Shown one piece after another: positions 1 through 8,114 of a DNA stretch of 26,108 nt. A program made the position numbers and the translations under genes. Positions within the stretch are counted from its first letter, which is position 1; every line of letters begins with the position of its first letter. The notes beneath the pieces were generated by a model. It searched no databases and was not told the origin of the DNA. It saw nothing but the letters and a program-made list of their open reading frames with translations. Source of the stretch: Betaproteobacteria bacterium (GTDB lineage Bacteria > Pseudomonadota > Gammaproteobacteria > Burkholderiales > Rhodocyclaceae); assembly GCA_028065725.1 (NCBI GenBank), contig JAPTVL010000168.1:1-26108 (forward strand), written 5' to 3'.

Positions 1-30
1 AGCGAAAAAATTGCCCCCATCCAGGCTTGA
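1..30 (+). CDS. Possible C-terminal end of an upstream gene (partial)
   Basis: Frame 1 is open from the window edge and stops with TGA at 28-30, giving only about nine residues. A GC-rich hairpin lies about 60 bases downstream (92-112), as expected behind a gene. Nine residues are too few to identify a family, so this is only a possible gene tail. Confidence 0.2.
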   Translation, partial: SEKIAPIQA

Positions 31-91
31 GAACGGCCGACTATCCAATGAAAATGACATTTCCGTCACGTTTCCGTTTCAATTTGAGTTC

Positions 92-118
92 GCCGCCGCT
101 TTTTGCGGCGGCTTATTC
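92..118 (+). terminator. Hairpin resembling an intrinsic terminator
   Basis: GCCGCCGC (92-99) and GCGGCGGC (105-112) form a perfect 8-bp stem with a TTTTT loop, followed by TTATT rather than a clean T-run. It lies between the possible gene tail at the left edge and the insertion sequence. It could terminate rightward transcription, but the weak U-tract makes this moderate evidence only. Confidence 0.4.
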
Positions 119-151
119 AGTGTTTCCTTAGACAAATCAATTCTATTATAT

Positions 152-172
152 TGATTAGCCACAAAGTTCAGC
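152..172 (+). repeat. Left terminal inverted repeat of the IS1595-type element
   Basis: The sequence TGATTAGCCACAAAGTTCAGC matches the reverse complement of 1159-1179 at all 21 positions. Confidence 0.9.
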
Positions 173-234
173 AGGCGCATCTGGTGAGCCTGCCGGGGTG
201 AAAAATGGGCGCATCTTGACAGAGGAGATGCGCG

Positions 235-1176
235 ATGGGAATCAACAAGGTGCAGTTTCAGAAGGGCTTGTCGATGGCGCAGTTCATGGACCGGTATGGA
301 ACCGAAGAGAAATGCCACGCGGCGGCGGTCGCGCTGCGCTGGCCCGACGGGTTCGCCTGTCCGGAATGTAGCGAAACGCGCCATTGCCGCTTTGAACGCA
401 AAGGGCTGACCTACTGGCAGTGCGCGGCGTGCCGGGAGCAAACGACCGTCATGTGCGGGACGGTCTTTGAAGCGACCAAGCTGCCGCTGACCACCTGGTT
501 CCTGGCCATGCACTTGCTCACCCAGGCCAAGAACAACGTCTCGGCCCTCGAGCTGACGCGCCATCTCGGGGTGCGCTACAAGACGGCGTGGCTGCTCAAA
601 CACAAGCTGATGCAAGTGATGTGCGAGCGGGAAGCGCCGCGCCAGCTGGATGGGCGGGATGCCTACCTGGGTGGCGAGCTGCCCGGCGGCAAGAGCGGGC
701 GCGGATCGGAGAACAAGGTGTCGTTCATCGCCGCCGTGCAGACGACCGATGCGGGGCGCCCGCTGCGGGTGTGCCTGAAGAAGCTGGAATTCACCAAGGA
801 AGCCATCGCCGACTGGGCGAAGACGGCGCTGGCCGCCTCGGCGCGCGTGGTGTCCGATGGCCTGTGGTGCTTTCGGGCAGTGACCGCCGCAGGAGCGGCA
901 CACGAGCGCACCGTGACCGGCGGCGGCCCCGGCAGTGTCAAGCTGGAGCAGTTCCGCGCGGTCAATACCTTCCTGGGCAATCTCAAGACCGCCTACTCGG
1001 GCACCTATCATTCCTTCGACTTTGCCAAATACGCGCATCGCTATCTTGCCGAGGTCCAATATCGTTTCAATCGTCGTTTCGATTTGTCGTCCATCTTGAC
1101 GCGTCTGCTGGTTGCCACGGTGAGGACACCACCGCGACCGGAGCGTTTCTTGAGAGCGGCTGAACTTTGTGGCTAA
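235..1176 (+). CDS. IS1595-family transposase (ISXO2-like DDE domain)
   Basis: This 313-residue DDE transposase catalyses cut-and-paste or copy movement of the surrounding element. The N-terminal half carries a zinc ribbon (two Cys pairs, CPEC and CAAC, at about residues 41-65), typical of IS1595 transposases. The core follows with the DAYLGGE segment near residue 142, an SDG segment near 208, and the family's C-terminal NLKTAYSGTYH and YRFNRRF blocks around 249-280. ATG 235 gives the longest product. ATG 274 (MAQF) matches the usual start of relatives and is an alternative. The stop lies inside the right inverted repeat, so the gene fills the element. No frameshift or internal stop is seen, so it is probably functional. 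Confidence 0.9.
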   Translation: MGINKVQFQKGLSMAQFMDRYGTEEKCHAAAVALRWPDGFACPECSETRHCRFERKGLTYWQCAACREQTTVMCGTVFEATKLPLTTWFLAMHLLTQAKNNVSALELTRHLGVRYKTAWLLKHKLMQVMCEREAPRQLDGRDAYLGGELPGGKSGRGSENKVSFIAAVQTTDAGRPLRVCLKKLEFTKEAIADWAKTALAASARVVSDGLWCFRAVTAAGAAHERTVTGGGPGSVKLEQFRAVNTFLGNLKTAYSGTYHSFDFAKYAHRYLAEVQYRFNRRFDLSSILTRLLVATVRTPPRPERFLRAAELCG

Positions 1177-1179
1177 TCA
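1159..1179 (-). repeat. Right terminal inverted repeat of the IS1595-type element
   Basis: This is the exact complement of 152-172. The transposase stop codon (1174-1176) falls inside it. Confidence 0.9.
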
Positions 1180-1228
1180 GGATTCTATTAGACAGCGATG
1201 CCTCGCAGCCAGCATCCAGCAAGGGGTT

Positions 1229-1271
1229 ACGGGATCACGCTACAGGTTCGATCCCAGTACCGCTCATCATT
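1229..1271 (+). other. tRNA 3'-end-like fragment
   Basis: The segment contains GGTTCGATCCC, the consensus of a tRNA T-arm, followed by a possible acceptor strand (ACCGCTC) and ATCA in place of CCA. The T-stem has one mismatch and no 5' half or anticodon arm precedes it; IS sequence begins within 50 bases upstream. It could be an eroded tRNA, a recombination footprint from an old integration, or chance. Confidence 0.2.
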
Positions 1272-1287
1272 ACATTTGCATAAAAAC

Positions 1288-1308
1288 AAGCCGGCTATCA
1301 AGCGGCTT
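1288..1308. terminator. Weak terminator-like hairpin
   Basis: AAGCCG (1288-1293) pairs with CGGCTT (1303-1308) around a nine-base loop. An A-run lies on the left, so a U-tract is present on the minus-strand transcript, while only TTT follows on the plus strand. It sits just after the tRNA-like fragment, as a tRNA terminator would. Confidence 0.3.
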
Positions 1309-1396
1309 TGCGTCGCCGGCAATCCGATTCGGGCGGCGGTTGGGGCAGGAAGGCCAATCGCATTCCTGCAGGAGCGCATTCATTGCAACCTGGCAA

Positions 1397-1912
1397 ATGA
1401 ACGGCAAACACCCTGGCCCGGGCTTCCGGCGGAAAATCTACGCCAGCCCGATGGAGTTCGGTCGCAACTTGCGGCGCGTGCTCGGCAACTTTCGTTCGGT
1501 TATTGCGCTTTTATCGAAATCCGGGCTCTCCGCCGGGTTTCGCGAGCGGATCATGGTCACGGTTACCGGAGTCAATCGCTGCCGCCATTGCGCCTACGGT
1601 CATGAGTTCCTGGCGCAGAAAGCCGGAGTCTCGAAGGCGGAAATCGCCGGGCTGCTGGCGCAGGATCTGGCGAATTCACCTACGGATGAGATCCCCGCTC
1701 TGCTGTTTGCGATTCACTGGACCGAAACCGACGGACTGCCATCCGCGCCGGCCCGGTCGGATCTGGAAACAAGGTACGGCATCGACTCCGCCCGCCAGAT
1801 CGAGGCTGCGGTCTTGCTGATCAACACCGGCAACCGGATCGGGAATACCTTCGACTACCTGCTCAGCCGGATAACGCGCGGACGCTTCGGACTGCTGCTC
1901 GGCGAGCGCTAA
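1397..1912 (+). CDS. Carboxymuconolactone decarboxylase (AhpD-like) family protein
   Basis: The 171-residue product belongs to the AhpD/CMD fold. The signature CRHCAYGH (C62-x2-C65-x3-H69 from ATG 1397) is the redox-active cysteine pair with its histidine, as in alkylhydroperoxidase AhpD and peroxidase-related proteins. The tail NTGNRIGNTFDYLLSR also fits the family. Such proteins reduce peroxides or handle small carbonyl substrates; the substrate here is unknown. The frame stays open back to 1169 inside the IS right end, but that part looks noncoding and includes the tRNA-like fragment. ATG 1397 is therefore preferred, with ATG 1451 possible; neither has a strong ribosome site. The gene converges on the cyclase gene with only 12 bases between stops. 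Confidence 0.8.
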   Translation: MNGKHPGPGFRRKIYASPMEFGRNLRRVLGNFRSVIALLSKSGLSAGFRERIMVTVTGVNRCRHCAYGHEFLAQKAGVSKAEIAGLLAQDLANSPTDEIPALLFAIHWTETDGLPSAPARSDLETRYGIDSARQIEAAVLLINTGNRIGNTFDYLLSRITRGRFGLLLGER

Positions 1913-1924
1913 AGCGCCGGCCGG

Positions 1925-3346
1925 CTAACCACCGCTCCTTGATTTCAGGTGATGTCCGAGGTGGCGATCGGTCTTGATGCTGTGGTTGATGGTCCAGTCC
2001 ATCAGCAGCAGCTTGATGCGGAACGCCAGGTAGACAGGATTTTCCGACTCGGAGCCGATTTCCTCGCTCAAGCGTCGGAGATTCTCCTGGAAGCGCCTGT
2101 GCTGATGCGAGTGCTCGGCCGCGAACGCATAGCGCGATTCCTGCATCAGGGTCTCTTCCGTCGCAAACTGTTGCCGCGCCTCCCGTTCAATCCGGGCAAG
2201 GATGGGCGCCGTATCCTTGAAGCGTCCTTCGCGGACTGCCGAGGCGACCGAGTTCAACTGACTGAGCAGACTCCGGTGCTGGGTATCGATGTCGGCAACT
2301 CCGGAACTGTATTCCTCGCTCCAGGTTTGGGTCAGTTCGTTTTCCTCGATGCCTTCCGCGTGACCGTTGCGCAAATATTCATCGCAGCGCTCCAGGTAAA
2401 GACGGGCGGGAGCATCCTCCGGGGCTTCTTCGAGGCAACGCACCAAGCGTGTACGGGCGCGCGAGATATCACCCACGAAATAAAATGCCAGCGCTTCCTC
2501 GAAGCGCTTTCGCGTACGCAGCTTTGCGGCTCGCATCAACGGCGGATCGGCGTCGAAGACTTCATAGACTGACTGTGCCTCCTGCTTGCCCTTGGCCCGG
2601 TTGCGGGCAAGGAAGCGGATGCTGTAACGGGCCGGATCCTCCAGACTATGCAAGGTGTGCTCGCTGACCAGGAGAGGAACACCATAGGTCTTGGACATTT
2701 GCTCGAGACGGGAAGCGAGATTCACCGCATCACTGATTACGGTTCCCTCCATCCTGCCGATGCCGCCAACGGTCCCCAGCATCACAATCCCGGTATTGAT
2801 CCCGATGCCGATGCGGATCGGCCGGTAGCCTGCCCGGGCGCGTCCCTTGTTGTAGTTTTCCAGACGATCGAGCATCGCGAGAGCGCCCCGTACGGCGTCA
2901 TCCGTGCCTTCCGGAAACAGCGCCATGATCGCATCGCCGATGTACTTGTCGATCAGGCCCCGAAACGGGACGATCATCGGTTCCATCTGTGACAGGTAAG
3001 AGTTCAGGAAGTCGAAATTTTCCTGCGGTGTCATTGACTCCGAGAGACCCGTGAAGTTTCGAATGTCGGCAAACAGAATCGTCATCTTGCGCTCGGTCTG
3101 CATGCCGAGGCGCACGCCGCGAACGTTGTCGATGGACAGGAAGTGCAGAAATTCGCTGGGAACGAAACGGCCAAAGGCCTTTTCGGTATCGACCAACTGT
3201 TCGCGGACGCTGGCCAGTTCAGCCTGCAGGCGCGCGACCTCCGCCTCCAGTGAAACTGACTGCGGTTCGGGAAGTAAGTCCTTATCCAAGCGAATTTGAT
3301 TTCGTGGTTGGTTGAGCCATCCGACAGGCAGACTTTGTCCTGCCAA
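1925..3346 (-). CDS. Class III adenylate cyclase fused to a C-terminal hemerythrin domain
   Basis: The product is about 473 residues and probably makes cAMP. A coiled coil (about 30-57) leads into a class III cyclase domain (about 85-265). Metal-binding D94 (FADIRNF) and D138 (YIGDAIMALF), the adenine-selecting pair K134/D206, and N209/R213 are all present, favouring ATP over GTP. A linker (265-340) precedes a bacteriohemerythrin domain (345-470) with ligands H357, E397, H412, H416, H455 and D460. The position normally held by the His of the HFxxEE motif is Q393 (QFATEE). Hemerythrin domains bind O2 or NO, so cyclase activity may follow oxygen, but the lost ligand makes the iron site doubtful. 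No transmembrane segment is seen. The start is uncertain: TTG 3346 or TTG 3289; no ATG precedes the domain. Confidence 0.85.
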   Translation of the reverse strand: MAGQSLPVGWLNQPRNQIRLDKDLLPEPQSVSLEAEVARLQAELASVREQLVDTEKAFGRFVPSEFLHFLSIDNVRGVRLGMQTERKMTILFADIRNFTGLSESMTPQENFDFLNSYLSQMEPMIVPFRGLIDKYIGDAIMALFPEGTDDAVRGALAMLDRLENYNKGRARAGYRPIRIGIGINTGIVMLGTVGGIGRMEGTVISDAVNLASRLEQMSKTYGVPLLVSEHTLHSLEDPARYSIRFLARNRAKGKQEAQSVYEVFDADPPLMRAAKLRTRKRFEEALAFYFVGDISRARTRLVRCLEEAPEDAPARLYLERCDEYLRNGHAEGIEENELTQTWSEEYSSGVADIDTQHRSLLSQLNSVASAVREGRFKDTAPILARIEREARQQFATEETLMQESRYAFAAEHSHQHRRFQENLRRLSEEIGSESENPVYLAFRIKLLLMDWTINHSIKTDRHLGHHLKSRSGG

Positions 3347-3451
3347 TGTCGCGTGTTCGCTCCGCTGTCCGGGCCCGTCCGGCCATCAACAGGCGGCGAA
3401 TGGCGTCAGTTTATCCTGTACCGGCAAGTCGGGCTTGCCTCTGCCAACACC

Positions 3452-6400
3452 TTATCCAACAAGGTGGAGCCGGTCGGAGCCCTCCGGCTCGGGAAACAGG
3501 GATCCCGCCGTCTGGTTTTCCGCCAGCAGCATGGAGAATTCCTCCGCACTGACACCCTGCGAAAAACGATACCCCTGAAGCACATCACAACGGGCTCGAC
3601 GCAGAAAGCTGACCTGGCTCGCGGCTTCCACACCAGCGGCCACGATTTTCAGATTCAAGGCATGACCCATGGCGATGATGGTTCGGGTTATCGCCACTGC
3701 CTCGGAATCATTGGGCGTGTCTTGTATGAAGGAACGGTCGATCTTCAGCGTATCGATGGGGAATCGGTTGAGGTAGCTCAGACTGGAATATCCGGTGCCA
3801 AAATTGTCCATCGACAAAGTAATGCCCAAGTCGCTGAACCGATGCAGCAAGGTCAGGCCGGCCGGCGCGTCGCGCATCAGCGTACTCTCGGAAATTTCCA
3901 GGTTCAGGTAGCGCGCGTCGAAGGTCAGTTCTTTCATGACCGAATCGACTTTTTCCACCGCCTTTTCGTCAGCGATCTGTGCGCCGCAATAATTTACGGC
4001 GACGAAAAGATCGCCGTCGAACTTCTTGCGCCAAGCGATATTGTCCGCCAGCGCTGTACGCAACACCCAGTCACCCACCCGAACGGCAAGTCCGGCATCT
4101 TCCAGCATGGGTACAAAAAACTCGGGGCTGACATAGCCGGCCTCGGGTCGGAACCAGCGCAGCAAGGCTTCGGCACCGATGATTCGCCCGGTTTCTCCCG
4201 AAACCAGGGGTTGATAGAAAACCTTCAGCTCGTCGCGCTCGATTGCCCGGTGCAGGCGTTCCCGAAGTCGTATCTGGTCGGACAACTTCTCGCTGGTCTG
4301 CGGGAACCGGTAGGTATTGCCGCCCGCTTCGGCCGCCAGGTACATCGCGGCATCCGCGCTCCTGGTAAGCGCTTCCGCATCCTCGCCGTCCTTCGGGAAA
4401 ACACTGATGCCGATGCTGGCGGAAACGTGCAACTCGGAGTTCCCGACATACAGCGCGCGACCGAGTTCCTGCTGTATGCGGTTGGCCGCCGCCGCCGCCT
4501 CGTCTGCCGACGCAAGATCGGAGAGGACGATCGCGAACTCGTCTCCGCCCAGCCGCGAAACACAGTTACCCGTATCAACCGAGGCCAGCAGCCGTGCGGC
4601 TACTTCCTGCAGGAGCGTGTCTCCGGCGCTATGCCCTACCGACTTGTTGATTTGATCGAAGCGATCGAGGTCGATCAGCATCAGGGCCATGAAGCGCTTG
4701 TTGCGCCGGACGGCAATGATCGATTGTTCAAGTCGATCGCTGAACAGGATGCGATTCGGCAGTGATGTCAGAGCGTCGTAATGCGCGAGGAACTGCATCC
4801 GCTTCTTGATGGTCTTATGCACGGTGATTTCGGAGAACACTGCCACGTAATTGACAATATCGCCGGCATCATTCTTCACGGCGCTCAGGTTCATCCATTC
4901 GACGATGACTTCGCCATCCTTGCGCCGGTTGCGAATCTCGCCGTGCCATTCGCCGCGGTTCATCAGCGAGCGCCACATGTTGTTGTAGAAGGTCTTGTCC
5001 TGCTGGCCTGAATTCAGAATGCTCGGCGTATTGCCGGTGACTTCTTCGGCGGTATAGCCGGTGATCTCGGAGAACCGCCGATTGACCATCAATATCTTGT
5101 TGTCGCGGTCGGTGATCATGACCCCTTCGGCACTATTCTCGAAGACATGGGCGGCCAGTTCCAGCTTGCGTTCTGCTATCTGCCTCGCGCGTTCCTGTTC
5201 CAGTGAATCGAGTGCATGCGAAAGATTCTCGGCAAGATTGGCAAGCAGCCTCTGTTCCTCGGTATCCGCCAGATCTTCGGTGAGGCCAACGATGCAGATT
5301 CCTCCGACAATTCTTCCTGCCACACGCAGAGGCAGATGGGCCAGCCCGTGCGACTCGAAGCCCGGCGGATTTTCTGCCAAGGACTTGTCGCATTCCGCAA
5401 GCGAAGTGAAGAAGTTGCTCTGACCTGCTTCGAATTGAAGCTTTTTTCCCGTGTCACCACAACCGTCGGTGCGCAATGAATCGGTAATGGTAGCCGCCAG
5501 CTCGGCGTGCTCGCCGATCACGACCATCGCCGGAAGATCTTCGCTGCTCGAATACACCCAGGCCAGCGGGAAACCGCCAACCTTATGGAGAATATCCACG
5601 GTCTCCTGTATCAGGGTCGGGTTCTCCCTGGTTCGCAATATGGCCTCGTTGGCCTCGCTGACGACGGCCAGGGTTCGGTTCAGGCGCAAAACATGGCGCT
5701 GCGCTGCCTTTTGCCCGGTGACATCGAGCAGAATGCCGACAATCCCTCCCACTTCGGAGTGCGTCGTGGAAAAAACCGCCTTGAAGAACACGACATCCTT
5801 TTCCGCACCGTCGGCGCACCTGACGCGGGTCTCGTAGGTTTGCTTGCCCCGGCTTGCCAGCAGTTCCCTGTCAGCCCTGTCATGGATCTCGGCCAACCCG
5901 GGCAGAGCGATATCGTAGACCGTCTTGCCGATCATGGCTTCGCCGGTGGTGCCGTAGAAGTCCTCGAAGGCCTTGTTGACTCCTATGTAGCAAAGGTTGG
6001 CATCCTTGAAGAAAACCGGTGTCGGGATGGCGGCGAGCAGTTGTTCGACAAAACTGAGGTTTTCGGTCAGGGCCTCGTCGAGATGCTTGTGAGCCGTTAT
6101 GTCTTCACCGATTTCCAGGATGTGGGATGGACTTCCTGCTGCATCGAATAGCGCGACTTTCTTGATTTTTATCCAGTGCGCCCTCCCGCCCGGGATATCG
6201 ATGCGCTGCTCGGGAATTTCGACGAGATTCCGTTCCCGGATCGCCGCCAGATCCGTTTCGGCATCGCGCCGTGCCTGCTCGCCATCAAACAGTTCACTGC
6301 TCGAAAGCCCCAGCAGTTGTGCCCTCGACTGCCCGAACATCGATTCCCCGAAGCGATTCACGCGCACCACTTTCAGATCGGAGGCGCTCTTGAGCACGAT

Positions 6401-7411
6401 CATGCTCGGGATATGTTCAAAGATCGAATCCAGCAGTGCATGCGAGCCTTCCAGCAGACTCTCTGTCTGTTTGCGGCGCTCGACCTCGGACTTCAGAACC
6501 TCTTTGTCCAGTGCCAGCTGCAATGTTCGCAGCGCCACCTGTTCGCTCATTTCGGCAGAACGACGCAACAACAAATAGGCTTGAAGACTGACCAGAACTC
6601 CCCCGGCAAGCAGCAGCACCAACTCGGTGAACGCTATGGGTGGAGCATTCCAGCTGGCTGGCGGACTCTCTCGCAGATAGATTCGGTCTCCCTGCGGCAG
6701 GCGAATCGAATGTTCAATCGGGTTGTCGCGCAAGCTGCCACCGATGGCGAGGACGGATTTGCCAGTCTTTGCCCCGGCATGAAAATAGTCGAGACTGATG
6801 GAATAGCCTTGTCCTGCCAGTTCATCGAGCTTCAGAGCTCTGGAAAGGTCGGCAAGCCTGATCGTTGCCACCACACGCCCCCAGTTCTGCAATTGCCCCT
6901 GCCCGCGATCTACCTGCACCAACTGTGTCGCAACAAGGGATTCGCCATCGATTGAAACAACCGGATCCCCTTGTGTGCGAAGAACATCCTGTACGCTCGC
7001 AAACGGCGACTGCTTGGCAGCGGCCGAGCGAGCCGCCTGAACGGGCCCCATGCCGGCTTCATGTCGATTGAAATGGAGGCTGGGTTTCCCTTCCGGTGCT
7101 ATTTCCAATCTGCTGATAATTTCGTGAGCCTGAAAAATTCGCGATGCCGAGGCTTCCCAGTTCTCTTGCACACCCCCTGCGGCCAGCAAGGCCGGAGCAA
7201 GCATGCCCTGTCTTACCAGAGTTTCCAGCAAAGCTGCCCGAACACCCAAGTCGCGACCGGCATCCTGGGTTCGCGCCCCAAGCCCATGATCATCCCGTGT
7301 GTAATAGCTTCCCACAGGAATCACGAAAAGAATTCCAGCCAGTACTGCCACGACCTGCGCACCCAGCCTGCCGGCTGCAAGTCTTCGGATAGTCCTTATC
7401 AAGTTTGGCAA
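3452..7411 (-). CDS. Membrane-bound multi-PAS/GAF sensor with GGDEF and EAL domains
   Basis: This 1319-residue protein governs cyclic di-GMP. The order is: TM1 (about 18-36), a periplasmic sensor region of about 220 residues (37-258, no named family recognised), TM2 (261-282), a short coiled coil, PAS (325-440), PAS (455-570), GAF (580-740), PAS (755-865), GGDEF (870-1035) and EAL (1050-1300). The cyclase signature is intact (R953-LGGDEF-959, with D914, N922, D931). The inhibitory RxxD site is absent (DTGN in its place). The phosphodiesterase domain keeps EALLRW (E1081), LEISES, LKID and GVE (E1262), but DDFGTG reads DNFGTG (N1203), replacing a metal-binding aspartate. Net activity is therefore unclear. 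The start is TTG 7411, with GGAA five bases upstream. The adenylate cyclase lies about 105 bases downstream on the same strand. Confidence 0.9.
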   Translation of the reverse strand: MPNLIRTIRRLAAGRLGAQVVAVLAGILFVIPVGSYYTRDDHGLGARTQDAGRDLGVRAALLETLVRQGMLAPALLAAGGVQENWEASASRIFQAHEIISRLEIAPEGKPSLHFNRHEAGMGPVQAARSAAAKQSPFASVQDVLRTQGDPVVSIDGESLVATQLVQVDRGQGQLQNWGRVVATIRLADLSRALKLDELAGQGYSISLDYFHAGAKTGKSVLAIGGSLRDNPIEHSIRLPQGDRIYLRESPPASWNAPPIAFTELVLLLAGGVLVSLQAYLLLRRSAEMSEQVALRTLQLALDKEVLKSEVERRKQTESLLEGSHALLDSIFEHIPSMIVLKSASDLKVVRVNRFGESMFGQSRAQLLGLSSSELFDGEQARRDAETDLAAIRERNLVEIPEQRIDIPGGRAHWIKIKKVALFDAAGSPSHILEIGEDITAHKHLDEALTENLSFVEQLLAAIPTPVFFKDANLCYIGVNKAFEDFYGTTGEAMIGKTVYDIALPGLAEIHDRADRELLASRGKQTYETRVRCADGAEKDVVFFKAVFSTTHSEVGGIVGILLDVTGQKAAQRHVLRLNRTLAVVSEANEAILRTRENPTLIQETVDILHKVGGFPLAWVYSSSEDLPAMVVIGEHAELAATITDSLRTDGCGDTGKKLQFEAGQSNFFTSLAECDKSLAENPPGFESHGLAHLPLRVAGRIVGGICIVGLTEDLADTEEQRLLANLAENLSHALDSLEQERARQIAERKLELAAHVFENSAEGVMITDRDNKILMVNRRFSEITGYTAEEVTGNTPSILNSGQQDKTFYNNMWRSLMNRGEWHGEIRNRRKDGEVIVEWMNLSAVKNDAGDIVNYVAVFSEITVHKTIKKRMQFLAHYDALTSLPNRILFSDRLEQSIIAVRRNKRFMALMLIDLDRFDQINKSVGHSAGDTLLQEVAARLLASVDTGNCVSRLGGDEFAIVLSDLASADEAAAAANRIQQELGRALYVGNSELHVSASIGISVFPKDGEDAEALTRSADAAMYLAAEAGGNTYRFPQTSEKLSDQIRLRERLHRAIERDELKVFYQPLVSGETGRIIGAEALLRWFRPEAGYVSPEFFVPMLEDAGLAVRVGDWVLRTALADNIAWRKKFDGDLFVAVNYCGAQIADEKAVEKVDSVMKELTFDARYLNLEISESTLMRDAPAGLTLLHRFSDLGITLSMDNFGTGYSSLSYLNRFPIDTLKIDRSFIQDTPNDSEAVAITRTIIAMGHALNLKIVAAGVEAASQVSFLRRARCDVLQGYRFSQGVSAEEFSMLLAENQTAGSLFPEPEGSDRLHLVG

Positions 7412-7553
7412 TGGAATTCCAGAATATGAGAAAGCGGTGATTGATGCAGCAAGCTGCTACAGAGTAGGCGAATCCACGTCAGGCACGCAGCATCTGCCAA
7501 AGTATTGGCCGAGGCGCTCACAGCGTTTCAAGCAAAATTGACGCCTAAAATAA

Positions 7554-7577
7554 AAAAGGGGCGTTGCCGCCCCTTTT
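7554..7577 (-). terminator. Intrinsic terminator behind the HiPIP gene
   Basis: GGGGCG (7558-7563) pairs with CGCCCC (7568-7573) around a four-base loop, with A-rich sequence on the left and TTTT on the right. On the minus strand this reads as a GC stem followed by six U residues, directly after the HiPIP stop codon. It can also act in the other direction. Confidence 0.85.
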
Positions 7578-7598
7578 CATCTTGAGCCTGTGGAGGGA

Positions 7599-7862
7599 TT
7601 AGCCCTTCTTGGCCCAAGCCACGCAGTAGCCCTTCGGAGACACTTCGGTGTCGCCCGGGAATATCTTGCAACCTCCCATGTCCGTGGCCGACTTGCCCGG
7701 AACGAACTGCACGCAGTTAGCGCAGTTCTTTTCGCCCTCGGGCGAGTCCTTGTACTTCATCGCCGAACGCATGGCGTCGTTTTTCGCGGCAAGCGCGACC
7801 ACGGGAATCATTGCCAGAGCGGCACCGCCAAGCTTGAGCATGTTGCGACGAGACTGATCCAT
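7599..7862 (-). CDS. High-potential iron-sulfur protein (HiPIP), Tat-exported
   Basis: This 87-residue protein is a small periplasmic carrier with one [4Fe-4S] cluster that moves single electrons, typically from a cytochrome bc1 complex to an oxidase or reaction centre. The N-terminus has a twin-arginine signal (SRRNMLKLGG) followed by a hydrophobic stretch and an ALAA cleavage site near residue 26, fitting export of a folded cofactor protein. Cysteines C47, C50, C65 and C80 give the C-x2-C-x14-C-x14-C ligand set, and GYCVAW matches the family end. ATG 7862 is preceded by GGAG at good spacing. The gene is monocistronic, with its own terminator and a 250-base upstream gap. Its partner is unknown; the neighbouring cytochromes are candidates. 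Confidence 0.93.
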   Translation of the reverse strand: MDQSRRNMLKLGGAALAMIPVVALAAKNDAMRSAMKYKDSPEGEKNCANCVQFVPGKSATDMGGCKIFPGDTEVSPKGYCVAWAKKG

Positions 7863-7885
7863 TGTCTGATTTCTCCAGTAAAAGT

Positions 7886-7902
7886 CCTCCAGTTATTGGA
7901 GG
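7886..7902. promoter_or_regulatory. Dyad in the HiPIP leader (possible operator or mRNA hairpin)
   Basis: CCTCCA (7886-7891) and TGGAGG (7897-7902) form a perfect 6-bp dyad around GTTAT, 24 bases upstream of the HiPIP start codon. It contains Shine-Dalgarno-like GGAG sequence, so on the mRNA it could be a structural element; on DNA it could be an operator. Confidence 0.3.
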
Positions 7903-7911
7903 CTGGTTAAA

Positions 7912-7940
7912 GTTATAGCAAAAATCATGTCAGGCTTTAA
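7912..7940 (-). promoter_or_regulatory. Candidate extended -10 promoter for the HiPIP gene
   Basis: Read on the minus strand, TGCTATAAC (complement of 7912-7920) resembles an extended -10 element. TTAAAG lies 17 bases upstream, a poor -35. It is about 50 bases ahead of the start codon. This is a pattern match only. Confidence 0.3.
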
Positions 7941-8114
7941 TCCATATCCCAGACAATAACTTTCACCAGCAGGTCAACGGCCTTGCAGACTCATATTGCC
8001 CTCACATCGGGAACAAAAGCTATATTTTTAGATAGTCATAATTAAAATATGGACTATTTAGACAAGCCATAATGACGAATTGTGTGGACGCGGCCGGACA
8101 TCAATAAACTACCG

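Larger units (their letters stand above)
149..1181 (+). mobile_element. IS1595-family insertion sequence, apparently complete
   Basis: A perfect 21-base inverted repeat bounds the element: 152-172 (TGATTAGCCACAAAGTTCAGC) and its complement at 1159-1179. Just outside, ATTCTATTA occurs at 140-148 and again at 1182-1190, which looks like the target duplication; IS1595-family elements make about 8 bp. The exact outer base is uncertain by one or two positions because the spacers between repeat and IR differ (3 against 2 bases). The element holds one transposase gene with no visible frameshift, so it looks intact and fairly recent. Confidence 0.88.

Noticed and set aside
79..1059. Minus-strand open frame across the IS1595-type element
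   Set aside because: It is antisense to the transposase and crosses the element's left end, so it is not a natural gene.
1229..1271. Intact tRNA gene
   Set aside because: Only a T-arm-like part is present, with a stem mismatch and no 5' half, so it is listed only as a weak fragment.
3296..4765. Long plus-strand open frame (489 codons)
   Set aside because: It lies antisense to the GGDEF-EAL gene, whose domains are unmistakable, and its translation shows no recognisable family.
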